A stretch of DNA of 64,000 nt from Pelomyxa schiedti (lineage: Eukaryota > Evosea > Pelobiontida > Pelomyxidae): the NCBI GenBank assembly GCA_020536535.1, contig JAHLWZ010000802.1, positions 62,001 through 126,000 on the forward strand, written 5' to 3'. The translations under genes and the position numbers were made by a program. The stretch's first letter is position 1, and every line of letters starts with the position of its first letter. Of this stretch, positions 1 to 12,885 are shown one piece after another. The notes below the pieces were generated by a model. The model was not told where the DNA came from, made no database searches, and was given only the letters and a program-made list of their open reading frames with translations.

Positions 1-3000
1 TTCAGGCCTGGTGGGATTCTGGTTGACCAGAATTTGAGAGCAAGCACGGTTCTGCTCGATTTGGTGTAATAATGCTGCCGAGAACGAATGAACTGTAGAA
101 AGAAGAAGAAAACAACAGAATAAAAGTCAAAAATTTGCCTCTTGTTTTTTTTTTTCTCTCTAGATTTATCATGTTTTGGTGTTGTGGTTATTTGCCTGGA
201 ACTTAGTCCGTAGTTGAGGTGGGAGTTTTCATTTTTTCCTATTTATGTGTGAGGCAAAGAAGGATTAATCCAAATTTCCATACCAGAGCCTCTGTGATCA
301 CCATAAGTGCTGGTTCGTAGTATTCGTCCGGGACTTCGATTTTTTCTACTACTCCTCCATGGGGGTCACACAGTTGGACATAGAACCTGATCAAGTAAGC
401 AAATGGTGGGAAAATGGCTTGGGAGTGCGAACTTTTGCAGTTTTTCACTGTTGTCCTCAAGGAAATCGTTGAACTTCATCATGAACTGCTCCTTGTCCCC
501 AAATTTGACGCCGTTGGCCAGGTTTTGAAGAATCTTGGTAATAACTATCAGTTGCCTTCTGATGTTCTCAGGTGGACTCTCCGGAAGTAACCCATAACTG
601 GAATCAGAGTTAATGGGAGGTAGGTAGCAAACCACTTAGGAAATTACCCCTCTGGAACGGAAATAGCAGTATTTATAAAGCGCAGGAAAAAGAAGGCACC
701 AATAGACTGCTGTGTGAACTCGGGTAGGGTTACAGAAACCTTGTTTTTTTCGGTTTTTCCTTTCTAGTTGGGAATTCAAACCTCTTTTTGAATGACTGAA
801 CATATTCTACGTAATGATAGAGGTATATGGTTCGCTGATAGTGTTATTTGAAGAATGAACTTGGTGCATATAAGTTTTGCTGCCAGTGCATTAACAGACT
901 CATCAACTCCCTCGGACATAACTTCGGGATCTACTTCATAGTTCGTTTGTACCATCTCAATCGCTGCATCACTAGTAACATCATGCATCTCCTAATAACG
1001 AGTCACGAAGAATAATAATAAAAAAAAGGAAGTTGAACCTCTGCATTGGCAGCTTCTCTTAGTATCCCCTCAAACAAAACACCCAGGGTCTGAAACAGGT
1101 AGGAAAGCCCAACCATTTTTGAGTAGAACTGGGGGAAGTCAGCAGAAGGACATTTTAATTTTTCCTTGACCTTAAAAGCTTTTGTGGAGAAACTATTTGA
1201 TCGGAATAGAGCCATTGTATCCCGACAAGTCCTGGCTTCATCAGTAATAAAAAAGATCATCTTGATTTGGATCAGAGATTGAATAGTTTATTTACGGTCA
1301 GTTACCATATCTAAGGCTTTCCCATGGCGCTCAAAGAAGTAGACTGATGATTTGGCAAGGTTTTCCAATTGAGTGATATCTGTGCTTTGAATGATTTTCT
1401 TCATGGTGATCCAGGAGCCTTCCTCAGCCTCTCGTATCTTTATGGGGTGACTAATTTTCAATTGAAACGTTCCAAACCAAGGTGCTACAGGTGGCATCTT
1501 TGCAGGATAAGAGAAATTCTTCATTTTCATACGTGGCCTTGACTTGACAGAACCTGAATGGATTTAAGAAATTTAATTGTTAAGAAAGTTTCACGGGCAT
1601 ACTGCAATCTTCGAATATTGGAATAACGCAACCGGAGTCTTGCTTGTTGCTTTCGTCTGTATAAAACTAACACAGCAGCTCCTACAATAAACGGCAATAT
1701 AACAGCTGGCACAGCAAGTATTCCAAGCAGTCCCATATTGGATTTCTTTTTTCCTGTCTCAAATGAGGAAAAGAGAACGACAGAAGTAGAAGACCTTTAG
1801 TGTCATCCTTTATGTCACAAGCGTCACCATGCCAATTGGGATAACAAACACATTTCACAGTACTGTTGCTGTAAGAGGTACAGGTACCCTGTTTACAAGG
1901 TACTTTCGAGCACGGACTGAAAAGAGTGTTAAATCAAAAGGAAGTTAACAAGGCGTATCAACTCAAAATTTGTTCCAAAGTAAGCAATTTCAGTAAGTAC
2001 AGATTCCCAGCCATTGGACATCACTAAAAACCATGAGTAGTTGGTGCCAGAATCGACTTTCGTTGAGATGGATGTCGCATCCGCCAGCACGCTGCTATTG
2101 AAGGCAACAAACCAGCTGGACGAGTTTCCTGAAGAGAATGAATTATTTCAAACTAATCTGGTAAAACCTTCAGCCATCATAACGAATTGGAAACTGAGAG
2201 AATATCCACTTGAAGGGCACCTGTGACCCCAGGTGGACACTGTACTCCAGGAGAATACAATTGGGGTAGCGTAGGAAACATTGAAGACATCAACAGGGAA
2301 AAATAGTGTAGGAGGAATCGGGGAATATGAGACGCATGCAGTGAAACGCATATAGTCAGTTGTAGATTGCATTGGTTGCTGTGAGGAATTAATTTTGAAG
2401 GGAAATGACTCTGCCAACCTCATTAGTTACTCTAACTCTCCAGTAATATCTTATTGACGATTAGAAAAACAAATTTTACATGGATTGGTACGTTTTATCC
2501 AAAGTCCAGTTATACGTTTGGAAAGTGAGGTGAAGTGGCATGTCGCCATTGTGCTCGATTACGGCTGTTTCAATCGTTGGCCACTCCGAAGTTTTTTCAG
2601 TAACAAATAATTTGTAGGTTCGTTTGGTTGTATTGCTGCACTCTGTCCCCCAGTCATAAAGAGAACTGATTACAATTTGGGCATCAAGAGGAACAATTTC
2701 TCCCTCTAATGGATATTCTAGAGCAGGATATCCGGGTGCCTTCGGTACACAGACTGGCCAGAGTGAATAAAAAGGAATAGGAGAAGTGAAAAAATACTGC
2801 TAAATATAAAATGGGCAGACTCGTCAGAGTTAAGGTCGCCATTTGAGGATGACATCCACCACTCATAAACCCCTCATTAAAATATCAATACAGGAAATAA
2901 ACCAGGAAACACCGCACCTTCATCCAGTGTCAAAGTTGTAGAAGTAATGCCACTGAGAGTTGTTGCAGAGGAGTAATCGCTGTATAACTTAGATAGCATT

Positions 3001-6000
3001 AAAGTTATCCAAGCATCTTGTGAGAAGCAGCTCTTGCCAAACGTTGGTAAATTCCAACTGAAATTAACAAGTAATTGCGAAAATTTGGCTCCCAGTGGTG
3101 GGTACAAGAGTGTTGGAGCTGAAGGCTTAGAGGCTTGGCACAAATTAAAGGACCAGGGACTTGTACTGACCTATCTCTTGTTAAACTTTTTAAAGTAATG
3201 AGAAACAAATACAGAGGCTTCTGTGTTATTAATAGAAATCTTCCAGCTCCAATTACCAGGTGAAAGAACGAAAACTCCAGATTCTGTCTTGAAAGAGGGA
3301 AGAATTTGATAGCTAGATGTGTTGGTCAGAGAAGCGGAAAAGGGGCACGCGGAAACCTCGTGGAAGACGGTAGAGCAGAGAATGTAACAGTCCCATTGTA
3401 GACATATAATACTGACAAACAAGGCTTATTGTACGGGCATGTAATTCCACAGCTGTACTGTGACCAACTTAATTCCAATGGGGTATCATAGGCCAGCATG
3501 CAGCCATCACAAGGATACTCAAGGGATGGTGATGAAGGAGGCTGGGGAACACAAGTAGTGAAAGTTCCCAGTGCTGAAGGGGTCCACTTTTCTCCATTGA
3601 AGTAGCGCACACTCCACTGGTATTCATCTTGGACATTAGGAAAAGCCATTGGAATGTAGGATGTTGTATTCAACATAAATGTCATATTTAAGTAAACTTC
3701 CGAAGTCTTGAAGTATCTGACTACAAACTCAATAAATCCAGGGCTAGGATCACAAGTCACTCCAAGTGGGGGAGCCTGCCACATAAAGTTCAAGGCAGTG
3801 TTCTCAACTATGTCGTCCATATTTGGTTTCAGCAGGGACGGTGCTTGAGTGAGTTCACTGGGAGAACAGTACGAGAAGGTGGAAAAAATTTTAGTGGAAC
3901 ATTTTGTCATAGTGCAGGCAGCAACAGAAACATTGTTGATAATCCCCACTGTCACAGTGGTAGTGAATTTAGGTGTTGATGAGGGAATAGTGACAGAAAC
4001 ACCGTTGAAGATAAGAGAATAAAGTTGTGCCTGAGAGCAGGAAATACCCCAATCCAGTGGGGGATCCCAGTACAGGGTGATTGGTTGAGTCCCCTGGATG
4101 ACTCCTATGGGAGAGAGATTTCGGGGTGAACTGGGTGCTGTGGTTAAGCAAGTGATAAACAGTCTGTCTTCAGAAGTTGAATTCAGAACTCCATTATTGG
4201 CAATAACGTGCCACCACCAGCTGTCTGGCTGGAAATCAGTTGTAAAACTTTTTGAATAAGTTGTAGATGAGTTCCATGTGACTGAACTATTTTGACGCCA
4301 CTCAACAATGAACTGCTTAAGATTGGGGGTGTTACAAGTTGATCCAAATGATTTATAGGCAGATCCCCATTCCAATGTGACTTGAGTGGCGATAAAGGAT
4401 GCTCCATTAGTAGGCGAAGAAAGAATCGGGATATCAGGTGGGGTGCAGTTACATGAAACTGGCTGTGTGTTGTTGACGACGACTGTTTGATTTTGAGACA
4501 CAGTTGTATTGACTTGTACTGTTTGATTGACTGAAACTGTTGTGTTGACAACAACTGTTTGGTTTACCTGCACTGTTACGTTTACTGATACTGTTTCGTT
4601 CACGGTTATGGTTTTGTTCACTTGAATGGTTGTATTTGTCGGTACTGTTGCGTTCACTTGGACCGTAACGTTGGAAGTTGTGGTGACATTCTCTAATGTG
4701 ACTGTGACTATAGTGCAATTGATTGTGATGGTACTGTTGCTACCACATAGTTCCGTCTTATTGGTGCCATCACTACAATGCACATAAACTGTGACGTTTT
4801 CCGTGCAGTTTACGGAATGTGATTCAATAGTTATGTGGGTGACGTTTCGGAGTTCGGTAACGTTAACTGCAAGGGTTTTGTTCACCGTCTGCGTTGTGTT
4901 CACAGTTACAGTTGCATTTTCCATAACAGTGTGGTTAACGCTGACAGTCGAGTTTACTGGTACGGTTGTGTTCAGAGTCACAGTAGTATTGACAGGCACA
5001 GTAGTGTTGACGGATACTGTTGAATTTATCGTAACAGTTGTATTGACTGTAACAGTAGAGTTGATTACAGGGGGCACTGGCGGAGTATAAGTAACACTTC
5101 CTATTCCGACGCTTTCTGACTTTCCATTGTTCACCAGCACGTACCACCACACCACTCCTGCAGTCAAATTTGTCAGGTTTAATGAACCAGTCATTGGTGC
5201 TTCCATCTGCACTACCGAACCGTTGAAAATGACAGTAATATTGCAGAATGGCACTGCTACACAAGCTTCTCCGCACGATGTAACATTCCAGGAAAGAGTA
5301 ACATTGTTGAGTTGGGTCTCATATGGTGACTCAGGATAAAGAACTGGATCACTAGGCTTCCGGTAGTCACAAACATTAACAACTTGGATTGCAGAAACGG
5401 GGTTCAACATGGAATTGCGTGCACTCAGAGCCCAATACATAGTACCGATACTGAGATCCGTGGGGGTATAAGACGTTGCATTAGAAAGAGGAAGGGGTAT
5501 CCAAGCACTTGATTGGTTGTATGTGCTAGTGTTAGTACTATACCACAGCGTTAACACAGAAATGGATGCAAGGCAGTTGGTTCCAAAGTCAATTGGGTCC
5601 CACTGGAGTGAATCGCCAACTATGAACATTTCTCCAGTAAGAGGATATGTAAGGACAGGACTGGTCTCTGGAACAGAACTGCACACATAAAACATATTGG
5701 TGTCCGTGGTCGTTTGCCGAACGCTGTTATTTGCCACAACGTACCACGAATGATTTCCAAGGCCAACTGTGAGATTCATCGAGTTATTGTATGTGGAGGA
5801 CAACAAAGTATTGTCAAGATACACGTGGAAAATGCCACCTATCCAGACGTTAATGAAGGAAAAAATAGAGGTGCCAAATACTGGAGCCAGGACAGCTCTT
5901 GCCCATGCTAGCTGGTTGTGACCAAGAAAGGGTAACATTGCAGGAAGAAATACTGATAAATGCAAACAGTTGTCCATTCACGGGGGTAGACAAAGAGAAT

Positions 6001-8260
6001 GGCCATGGTGGTGATGGGTTGCAGAAGGTAAAATTGAAATTAGAAACAGACTGCCTTTGAAACTGCGTGTTGTTTGCCACAACGTACCACGTATATGTGC
6101 CCTCCTGCAGTGGTATGCTGGTTTGAAACCAAGGAACCTTGACGCTACTTGCAATCAGTGATGGGGTTGCTCCAGCAGGCCCAAGATAAACATTCCAGGA
6201 TTGGTAAGCTGGATAGTTCAAATTGAAACCTAGTTGGCGTAAAACTGGTGACTTCTTTGAATGTGCAGTAACCTGTTTGTTTGCAAATAAATGGGCGAGT
6301 TGTTGGGCCCCAACAATTTTCTGCTACCCAATCAGAGGAGTATGTTGAAGCATAAACACAGTCATATGTATCATTATTGTTTTTAACACCTCCTGGGGGA
6401 GGAAGTGTAACATAAGCCCCATCTATCCACGCGAATCTGCCCTCACGCCTATTTATTTTAAGTTTCCCTCGTTTTTTTTATTTGACTTCATACTGCCTAT
6501 CATTAAGTCCTGTCCAATATGTCCCATTATAACCACCAAGCACCGACTTCATGAAAGCCAACTCTTCAGTGGATAATATGGTGACCAAAGTAACATCAAT
6601 ACCATAATTGTGACAGGAGAAATTTGCACCGCTCCAGGTCCTTGGTTCATTGAAGAATTTATAGCAGTAAACTGGGTTTGAAGTGTTTGGCCAGAATAAA
6701 GAAAATCCAGCGGGGCAGCTGGGACCTGGATACTGTGAGAAGTGAAGGTAAGTGAGAATCGAATACTGCTCAGCATTCCCCATTTCAAAAGGGGAGGATT
6801 TTCAGGTTGATACTTTCCGTCTGCAGGATAATATTGACTTGGGGAATTGGGAGGCTGTGGCGATGATATTGTGAAATTCCACTTGGACGGATATGAGTAT
6901 GCTTGTGAAGTACCTTGACAAAGCACTGCAGTTACATTCTAGATGCAAAATGTGAGTCGCTTGGGGATTTTGCTATCACAATACCCAAAAGCAAACACCA
7001 TCAGAAGGAAAAGAAACAGAGAGGTACGTTGTATTCAGTCCTCTTTGCACTCTTGTAGTCGTGCCAGTTTTGGTTATAAAATTGTATGATACATCGTAGA
7101 GGATTTTGTAATTGGGACAGTTTGTTGAACTTGTTACTGAATACCATTCTAGTAAAAGAGTTTTAATCTTCAGTTGTTGTTACCATTGCTTTTTACTATT
7201 TCTGTGCTACATACAAACAAGACCATAGCAGATGTTGGACCTCGGTTTGAGGGTTGGCCTGTAGGTGCCAATATGCAAAAAGTTTGTATTGAATCAGAAG
7301 CTGGTATTTGACGTGCACTGCACCGATAGGTAATAAAGACATCAGTCCAATTTTTAGCTGGACAGCCAGTGTCCCCAAGAGTGTAAAAGCATGTTGAATT
7401 TCCTTTGCCCGCGCACCTGTTAGAAACAGATGTGGTGATGTCAGCACAAAAGTCTGCGAGGTAGTGAGTCACCCGTCTTAGAAGAAAGGGAGAGAGGAAC
7501 ATACAAGATACAGACTTGGAGGTGGTACACGTCGGTGCTGGGGATCCAGCCTTGAACCCAAAAACTGAGTCCACCGTATAAATTGTTGTTGGAGAGGGGC
7601 AGGAAAAGGAAAAAATCTTGTTGACAGGTTTCGCGTGAACGCAGGGGAACCTAACATCATCGTTATACATCACTTTTGTAGCCTGGTAAATATCTTATAC
7701 CATCGCTGAGGCAGGGGAGCTGCATGCCACCAGTAGTATCCGCTACCCAAAAGTCTCACTGCGAATCACGAGTCATTAAGGGCAGTTGGGGCAGGGGGGC
7801 ACCACAGACCTACATTTCTGTTGCCGTACAGATCCAGCGACTTGGTCGTGGCGGTTCCGTTCAAATAAGCCAAAATCGGGGATCCTCTGGACCACTCTAT
7901 CTTGAACTGGGACAGCCTGGACAAGCTGGTGGAGTTTGGCTGGCACATCACTCCGAACCCAGAGTAGTACACCGAGAAGGTCACGTTGAGGCTCCACTTT
8001 CCCGCAGCGAGGGCCCACGTGCCCGCCGACGCCGCCGCCGTCGGGGTGTAGCCACCGCACGCCGTGCAGTTGTCATTGCACTGTGTGGTTTGGCACAGAG
8101 CCGTGGGCGATGACGAGATGATGACGAGGGCCACCACCAGGGCGGGAACCGTCAGAATGATGCCGGTTGGGTGAAATGGAATCCTCGTCCTCTTCCGGAA
8201 GGAGGGGAAAAGGGGAGAGGAGGACGAGGGGGAAGACGAAGACGACGACGACGGTGGCAT
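1..8260 (-). CDS. Transmembrane lectin receptor with cytosolic RasGAP domain (3' end probably outside window)
   Basis: Starts at the ATG at 8258–8260 with a Ser-rich leader and one hydrophobic segment (signal or anchor). In order follow an Fn3-like module (7.8–8.1 kb), a SUEL/galactose-binding lectin module (7.2–7.65 kb; CAGKGNSTC then GCPAKNWTDVFITYRC), a C-type lectin-like module (6.5–6.8 kb; CPAGFSLF, YWTGLNDRQYE), many Fn3-like modules in a long exon (3.3–6 kb), an Asn-sequon stalk, an EGF module (about 1.8–1.9 kb), one membrane helix (about 1.65–1.74 kb) followed by basic residues, and a RasGAP domain (about 0.25–1.5 kb). RasGAP hallmarks are MALFRSNSFSTK with the arginine finger, FFFLRFINTAISVPEG across a splice site, and RRQLIVITKILQNLANG. 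Domain families are known; the combination, and its presumed role of switching off Ras on ligand binding, are inference. The last exon may stop near 169 or continue past base 1. Exons were joined by eye. Confidence 0.82.
4457..5066 (-). repeat. Hexapeptide N-glycosylation-sequon repeats within the receptor
   Basis: Read on the minus strand, this part of the receptor is two blocks of imperfect six-residue repeats of the form V-N-T-T-V-x (for example VNTTVPVNTTVTLNTTVPVN). Almost every unit contains an N-X-T/S sequon. The blocks (about 4835–5066 and 4457–4700) are split by a short Cys-containing segment. It probably forms an extended, heavily N-glycosylated β-rich stalk. The opposite strand is open over part of this range only because of the repeat. 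Confidence 0.8.
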
Positions 8261-8434
8261 GTTGGGTGGAGTGTTTGTTGTTTTAATTTAAGGGAATGGA
8301 AGGGGAAGGAGTTGGAAAGCCAGAATAGTTGCAAGGGTCTTTTTGTGGACTCTATTTTTGTGTTGTTTTTCCCCTTCCTGTCTTGCGCTGAGGCGAAGAA
8401 ACGATTACGAAACATAAAACGATGGGTGGGTTTT

Positions 8435-9154
8435 CTAGATGTCGGGAAGGCGTCTCGGATGGTTGTGATGGAGTATGATGGGAGTTTCTGTATCTGTTTG
8501 CTTGTCAAGCTTTGTACAGCTAGGCAAACATTCAGTTGGGGAAGGTTGTACCGAGGCCGGGAAAACTCTTATCTGAGAAGGTTCTTTGTTATTCCATGCC
8601 CCCTTTTTTAGGTTGCTAGACATCGTGGAAATTTTCCTTTTCGATTTCGGAAAATGTACATTTCGCCTAAGTGAACTCTCTTCGCGAAACGCTCGTTTTG
8701 CACTATGTCGGTCAGACCATACAAACACATCCGAGAAAGGCAGATTAATAATATAAAATAAAAATCCAAGAACCAACACACACCAACTAAGAGAACCAAC
8801 AAGACTCCCCAACAAAACACAAAACAAAAAAATAAAGAGTCTTGTGAACCAACAAATGCACTCCTCACCAGTCATAGTCACGACACTAGGAGCAACCCAA
8901 GGCCCCAGGACGCCGAGGCTGGATCCCAGGGCACAGCCACCAAACACACCGCCGCCGTTCGTGCTCGACAGCAGCAGCTTTTTCTCAGTGCCCTCGTTTT
9001 CGCTGGACGACGGACAGCTGCGCGTGGCGGACAACGTGGGGCTTTCTACTACGTCAAAGGCGACGTGCACTACGTGCCTGGTGTCGATAGTGGAAATAGC
9101 CACGGCCAGCAGGAAAAGGACGAGGTCACATAGCAGCCCTTTGCTGTGCAGCAC
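8435..9154 (-). CDS. Hypothetical signal-peptide protein, weakly supported
   Basis: An uninterrupted minus-strand frame of about 240 codons lies between the receptor start (8260) and the divergent TBC–TLDc gene (9480). Its beginning looks like a secretory leader (LLCDLVLFLLAVAIS) and lies in GC-rich sequence, like the first exons of other genes here. A second hydrophobic stretch follows at about 8750–8850, but that stretch begins with a GTGAGG donor-like sequence and may be intron. No in-frame ATG precedes the leader; the frame opens with GTG, so an upstream exon would be needed. No family recognised. It could also be 5' untranslated sequence of the receptor gene. Confidence 0.3.
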   Translation of the reverse strand: MLHSKGLLCDLVLFLLAVAISTIDTRHVVHVAFDVVESPTLSATRSCPSSSENEGTEKKLLLSSTNGGGVFGGCALGSSLGVLGPWVAPSVVTMTGEECICWFTRLFIFLFCVLLGSLVGSLSWCVLVLGFLFYIINLPFSDVFVWSDRHSAKRAFREESSLRRNVHFPKSKRKISTMSSNLKKGAWNNKEPSQIRVFPASVQPSPTECLPSCTKLDKQTDTETPIILHHNHPRRLPDI

Positions 9155-9479
9155 GAACCCAAAGCACCAGAAGCACTCGCCCCATCATCAGAACCAAGAC
9201 AAGTGCCCGATGAACATCTAGATAGCCAGGGCCGACGTCTACCTCAGCTACTAAACGAGACCGCGCTCTCTTCCTCGTGCTCTACCTCAGCCCAATTTCG
9301 CAGAGCCAAGGCAGAGACGCAGCTACGCCTTTCGCGATCTACGCGAAACGTCCTTTGGATCCCTCTAGATTCCTATTCCATCAGTATTGTACAAACTAAA
9401 ATTTTAGAATTTAGCAGTAACAAGAAAAATTTTAGCGAAACGATCTTTTTTCTCTTCTTTTTCCCTTCCTTCCGTGGTG

Positions 9480-12400
9480 ATGGGCAGTGGTGTAAGTGCA
9501 GAGGGCGACGCTGTAGAATCAGTCACCAACAGTACAGCCCCCATAATTGCATCGGAGGCAGATGCCCTACTGGGGCCCTCGTCTGTTGGGCGTCACGGTT
9601 ACGACGGCCCACAGACGGGAGGGGTGTCCTCTTCTCGTAATCGGCGCCCGCGACCCGCTGCGAAGGCAGTACGCGCCACCACGTCGTTGACCTACTCGAA
9701 CTTATGGGTCAATGCATTCCGGGAGTGCCGCCGCCGTTCGTCTGACGCCGAGCAAGGGTCACAGGAGCAAGTTGGTGGCACCGTCACCGATGACGTCACT
9801 TCCGATTTGACAGGGGCGACTGCAACCCCGGGCTCAGATGCCGGCTTCAGAGAAGTTGCAGTCGCTCTGCAATCCACTGATGTTGGTGACACCTTGGATA
9901 ACAATACCGCGGAGAGGGAGAGGGAGAGAGATGGAGATAGGAATAGGAGTGGCCACGGCACTACTGCTGGAGATTCTTCATCGCCGATCGCCGTCACTCC
10001 TCGTCGTCAGCGGCGTGCAACTGTGGGAAATTCCGGCTGTTCAGGGTCCAGGCAACTTGTAGTATTTTCTCGCTCCACATCGGCTGTACCTGGAGGAGTT
10101 GTTGGGGTTGGAATCGACCCTGGGGCTGATGGAACTCCCTCCCCTGTGGTCAGGCGTGAGCCTAAACCACCAGAACAACAGGAGCACAATATATTCAATA
10201 CATCGAATCTATTTTCCTCTGACAAAATTGACCCTTTTGCCTCGGACTCCAACGTGGATGATACAGATAACAACTCACACAACTTGCACACTGCACAAGC
10301 AATTGAAGCGGATACCCGCTCCCGTTCCTCATCGGATCCACATTCGCCGTTGCTTCCAAGAGAGGCAGCTGCAACACTCCCACACCACACCCAACCACCA
10401 CAAAGCAATATAAAGCAAACTAATTCTGACACTCACTCTCCATCTACTCCAAGTCAATTAAATCGAGCTATTCGCGCAACTAATATCGCAACTTGTACTA
10501 CTTCTACTACAACGACGACATCAAATACAGCTACAAAGGCTGTCACACCCCCAGCAACCACACTAAGACAACCAATGCCAAGGCCAACCGGAAACATTCC
10601 AAGAAGTAATAACAGTATGTCTTCTCACTTAGTATTGATTTTGCCCCAAGGAACGGCACCAATACCCACTGAACCAAAGAAAAACTCCTGGGTTGGAATT
10701 TCATCAAGTTATGTTGCAAGTGCTGGGCGTCCTGTTCCACCTACTGTGGTAAAGTGAATTGTTGTTACCCAACTTTAACTCTTGGAGGATAAATATATTG
10801 GAACTGCCTCTGCTTCAGCACCAGGTAAAAAGTCTGGCTTTCTCCAGCGGAAACAAGGTTTTGAGTTCTACACTTAGGCAACATAAAATTTTCACCACAT
10901 TTTTTCAGCCCTTTCTAGTCGACTTCGCCAGAACGTTCCTTATTCCCCTTCTGTGGAAGCTTACCCAGTAAAAAAAGAGGTGGACCCACCATTTATTGTT
11001 TCCCTCTCATCTTTGAAACAGAATCAGGATACGAGAATGGAAAGTGTTATTTCCTCCGCCAAATTGGAAAGAGCACGTCTAATGCGAGACCTTATTTCGG
11101 GAAGATCCGTTCGTCGCCATGTAATAACTATCAAGTTCATGGCCTCAATTCACCTTGTTGCAGGCGTGGTGTGCAATCAGTGGCAGTGACTATCTTGTCC
11201 ACCACGATCCTCATATTCTAGAAAAAGCCACTTCCACTGTGTTTGATATAGCACGTCACCAGGTGGACTTTATATGCACATTTAATAATACCAATTTCAG
11301 GTACAAGTAGGTGATAAATGGCAGCTCACGCTTTTTAGAATAGAAGATCATTGTCTATCTGCAGATGCATTTCATCACTTTAAAGTGATGTTATACATAT
11401 TATCACAGACTAAAATACCTGCCGATCATTTGAAATACCTTCCCGACTTGCGTTAGTTTCTTCAATCCCACCTTCATCTTACTTACTTCTCAAAAGTTGC
11501 AACCTTATTGCAAGTTGTTGATAACTTACATGCATATTCTATTACCAAGATTATCGTGTATCAATCAGTTGTGTACGAGAAATTCTTTCCTGGGACAGCT
11601 ATCTATGTATCAGCTCGCGCTTCAACATTCAATTGCCTTATAGGAGAGCATCTTCCAGCATTACATCAAAGTGCTTATTCATTGATTTAATCCATAAATA
11701 ACTTTGACATTCAAGAGATGTTGTATCTCGGAGTCAATATTCAAGAACTCAGTTCTCTTTGGTTTGACAGATTGTTTCATGGTATCTTGAATAAAGAGAC
11801 AATCCTTCATCTAATGGACTGGTGTTTTTTTTTTTTTTCTACCAACTTTCCAGAAAGTAACCTGTTCTCAGGTTTCTGTGTGATGGTATGGTGATTTTGT
11901 ACAGAGCGGGCTTGGCACTGTTGTACATTCTTTCCGACAACGTTCGCTTGATGGAAACAACTACAGCTATCACTCAGGCATTACGAGACATACACATTTA
12001 CAGTCTTTCGTGGAATGCTCAAGACTTCATGAAGGTGATTAAATTATAATCAAAAAGTGTCTGAACTCCACAAGCTTGCCATGACTTTTGATACCAGTAC
12101 CGAATACATTCCCTATTACAGACCCCCAGAGGGGCCATTTCCACTTAATATCTCTTCAATTTTGACAAATGACCAGGTTTACTTACCTTTGTTTCCCATC
12201 TCTCACATTAATGAAGTTCCTGGCTGTATGGAGATGGCTTTCTCCAGTGTACCAATTGATGGTGCCTCTCTTCACGTTTCTTCTAAACTAACAAGTAAAA
12301 ATTCTCAAGGAATTCCCTCAACTTGTCTATGCTTCTCGAGAAGATGGATTCAGTCTGCATAGAATGTATGAAAGGTGTCAGGGTATGGCACCTCTTGTAT

Positions 12401-12832
12401 TGATAATAAAATCAGCCGACCACAATGTAAGCCAACACGATTCTTTATTGTGTAACATTTATGGAAGGTGTTTGGGGCATTTTTTGCGGACCCACTATGT
12501 GTGCGAATTTCATGCTTTTATGGCACAGGGGAAACCTTCTTGTTTACTGTTTCACCTATTCCAGTAAAGTATAATTGGACACACTCAAATAGATATTTGT
12601 TGTATACCGAGCAGGAGCAACTGGCATGTGGTGGCGGGTATGATATGAGCCCATTCCCAAGGTCAACCTCACCAAAATTCAAGGGGGAGTGTGGGTTATG
12701 GACTTATGATTGATGACGAGCTGCACTTTGGAACAACAACAAGGTGCGCAACATTCGAGAATGAACCACTGAATGGTGGAAAAGAAGAGTTTGAGTGTGT
12801 GGATATCGAGCTAATCGCGATTTGCTCCTGAC
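9480..12832 (+). CDS. TBC–TLDc domain protein (TBC1D24-like Rab-GAP family)
   Basis: The first exon (ATG at 9480) encodes MGSGVS, which fits the N-myristoylation consensus (Gly2, Ser6), followed by about 420 residues rich in Ser/Thr/Pro/Arg. Later exons carry a Rab-GAP TBC domain (about 11.0–12.0 kb): RDLISGRSVRRH, then LPALHQSAYSLI, then LMDW, then ILYRAGLALLYILSDN. A TLDc domain ends the protein (12.1–12.83 kb): ILTNDQVYLPLFPISHINEV, then LVLIIKSADHNVFGAFFAD, FYGTGETFLFTVSP, and DDELHFGTTTRCATFENEPL. TBC plus TLDc is the TBC1D24/Skywalker arrangement, known from vesicle traffic and oxidative-stress tolerance. I did not locate a clear IxxDxxR/YxQ dual-finger motif, so GAP activity is unproven. 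The stop TGA is at 12830–12832, 53 bp from the end of the convergent SAM gene. Confidence 0.85.
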
Positions 12833-12885
12833 ATAACACTCACCTGTATTGTAAAAAAAATAAATAAAAAAAAGGCAATTGGGAT

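Noticed and set aside
4791-5090. Plus-strand Val/Thr-rich open frame
   Set aside because: It is an antisense shadow of the glycosylation-sequon repeat in the receptor.
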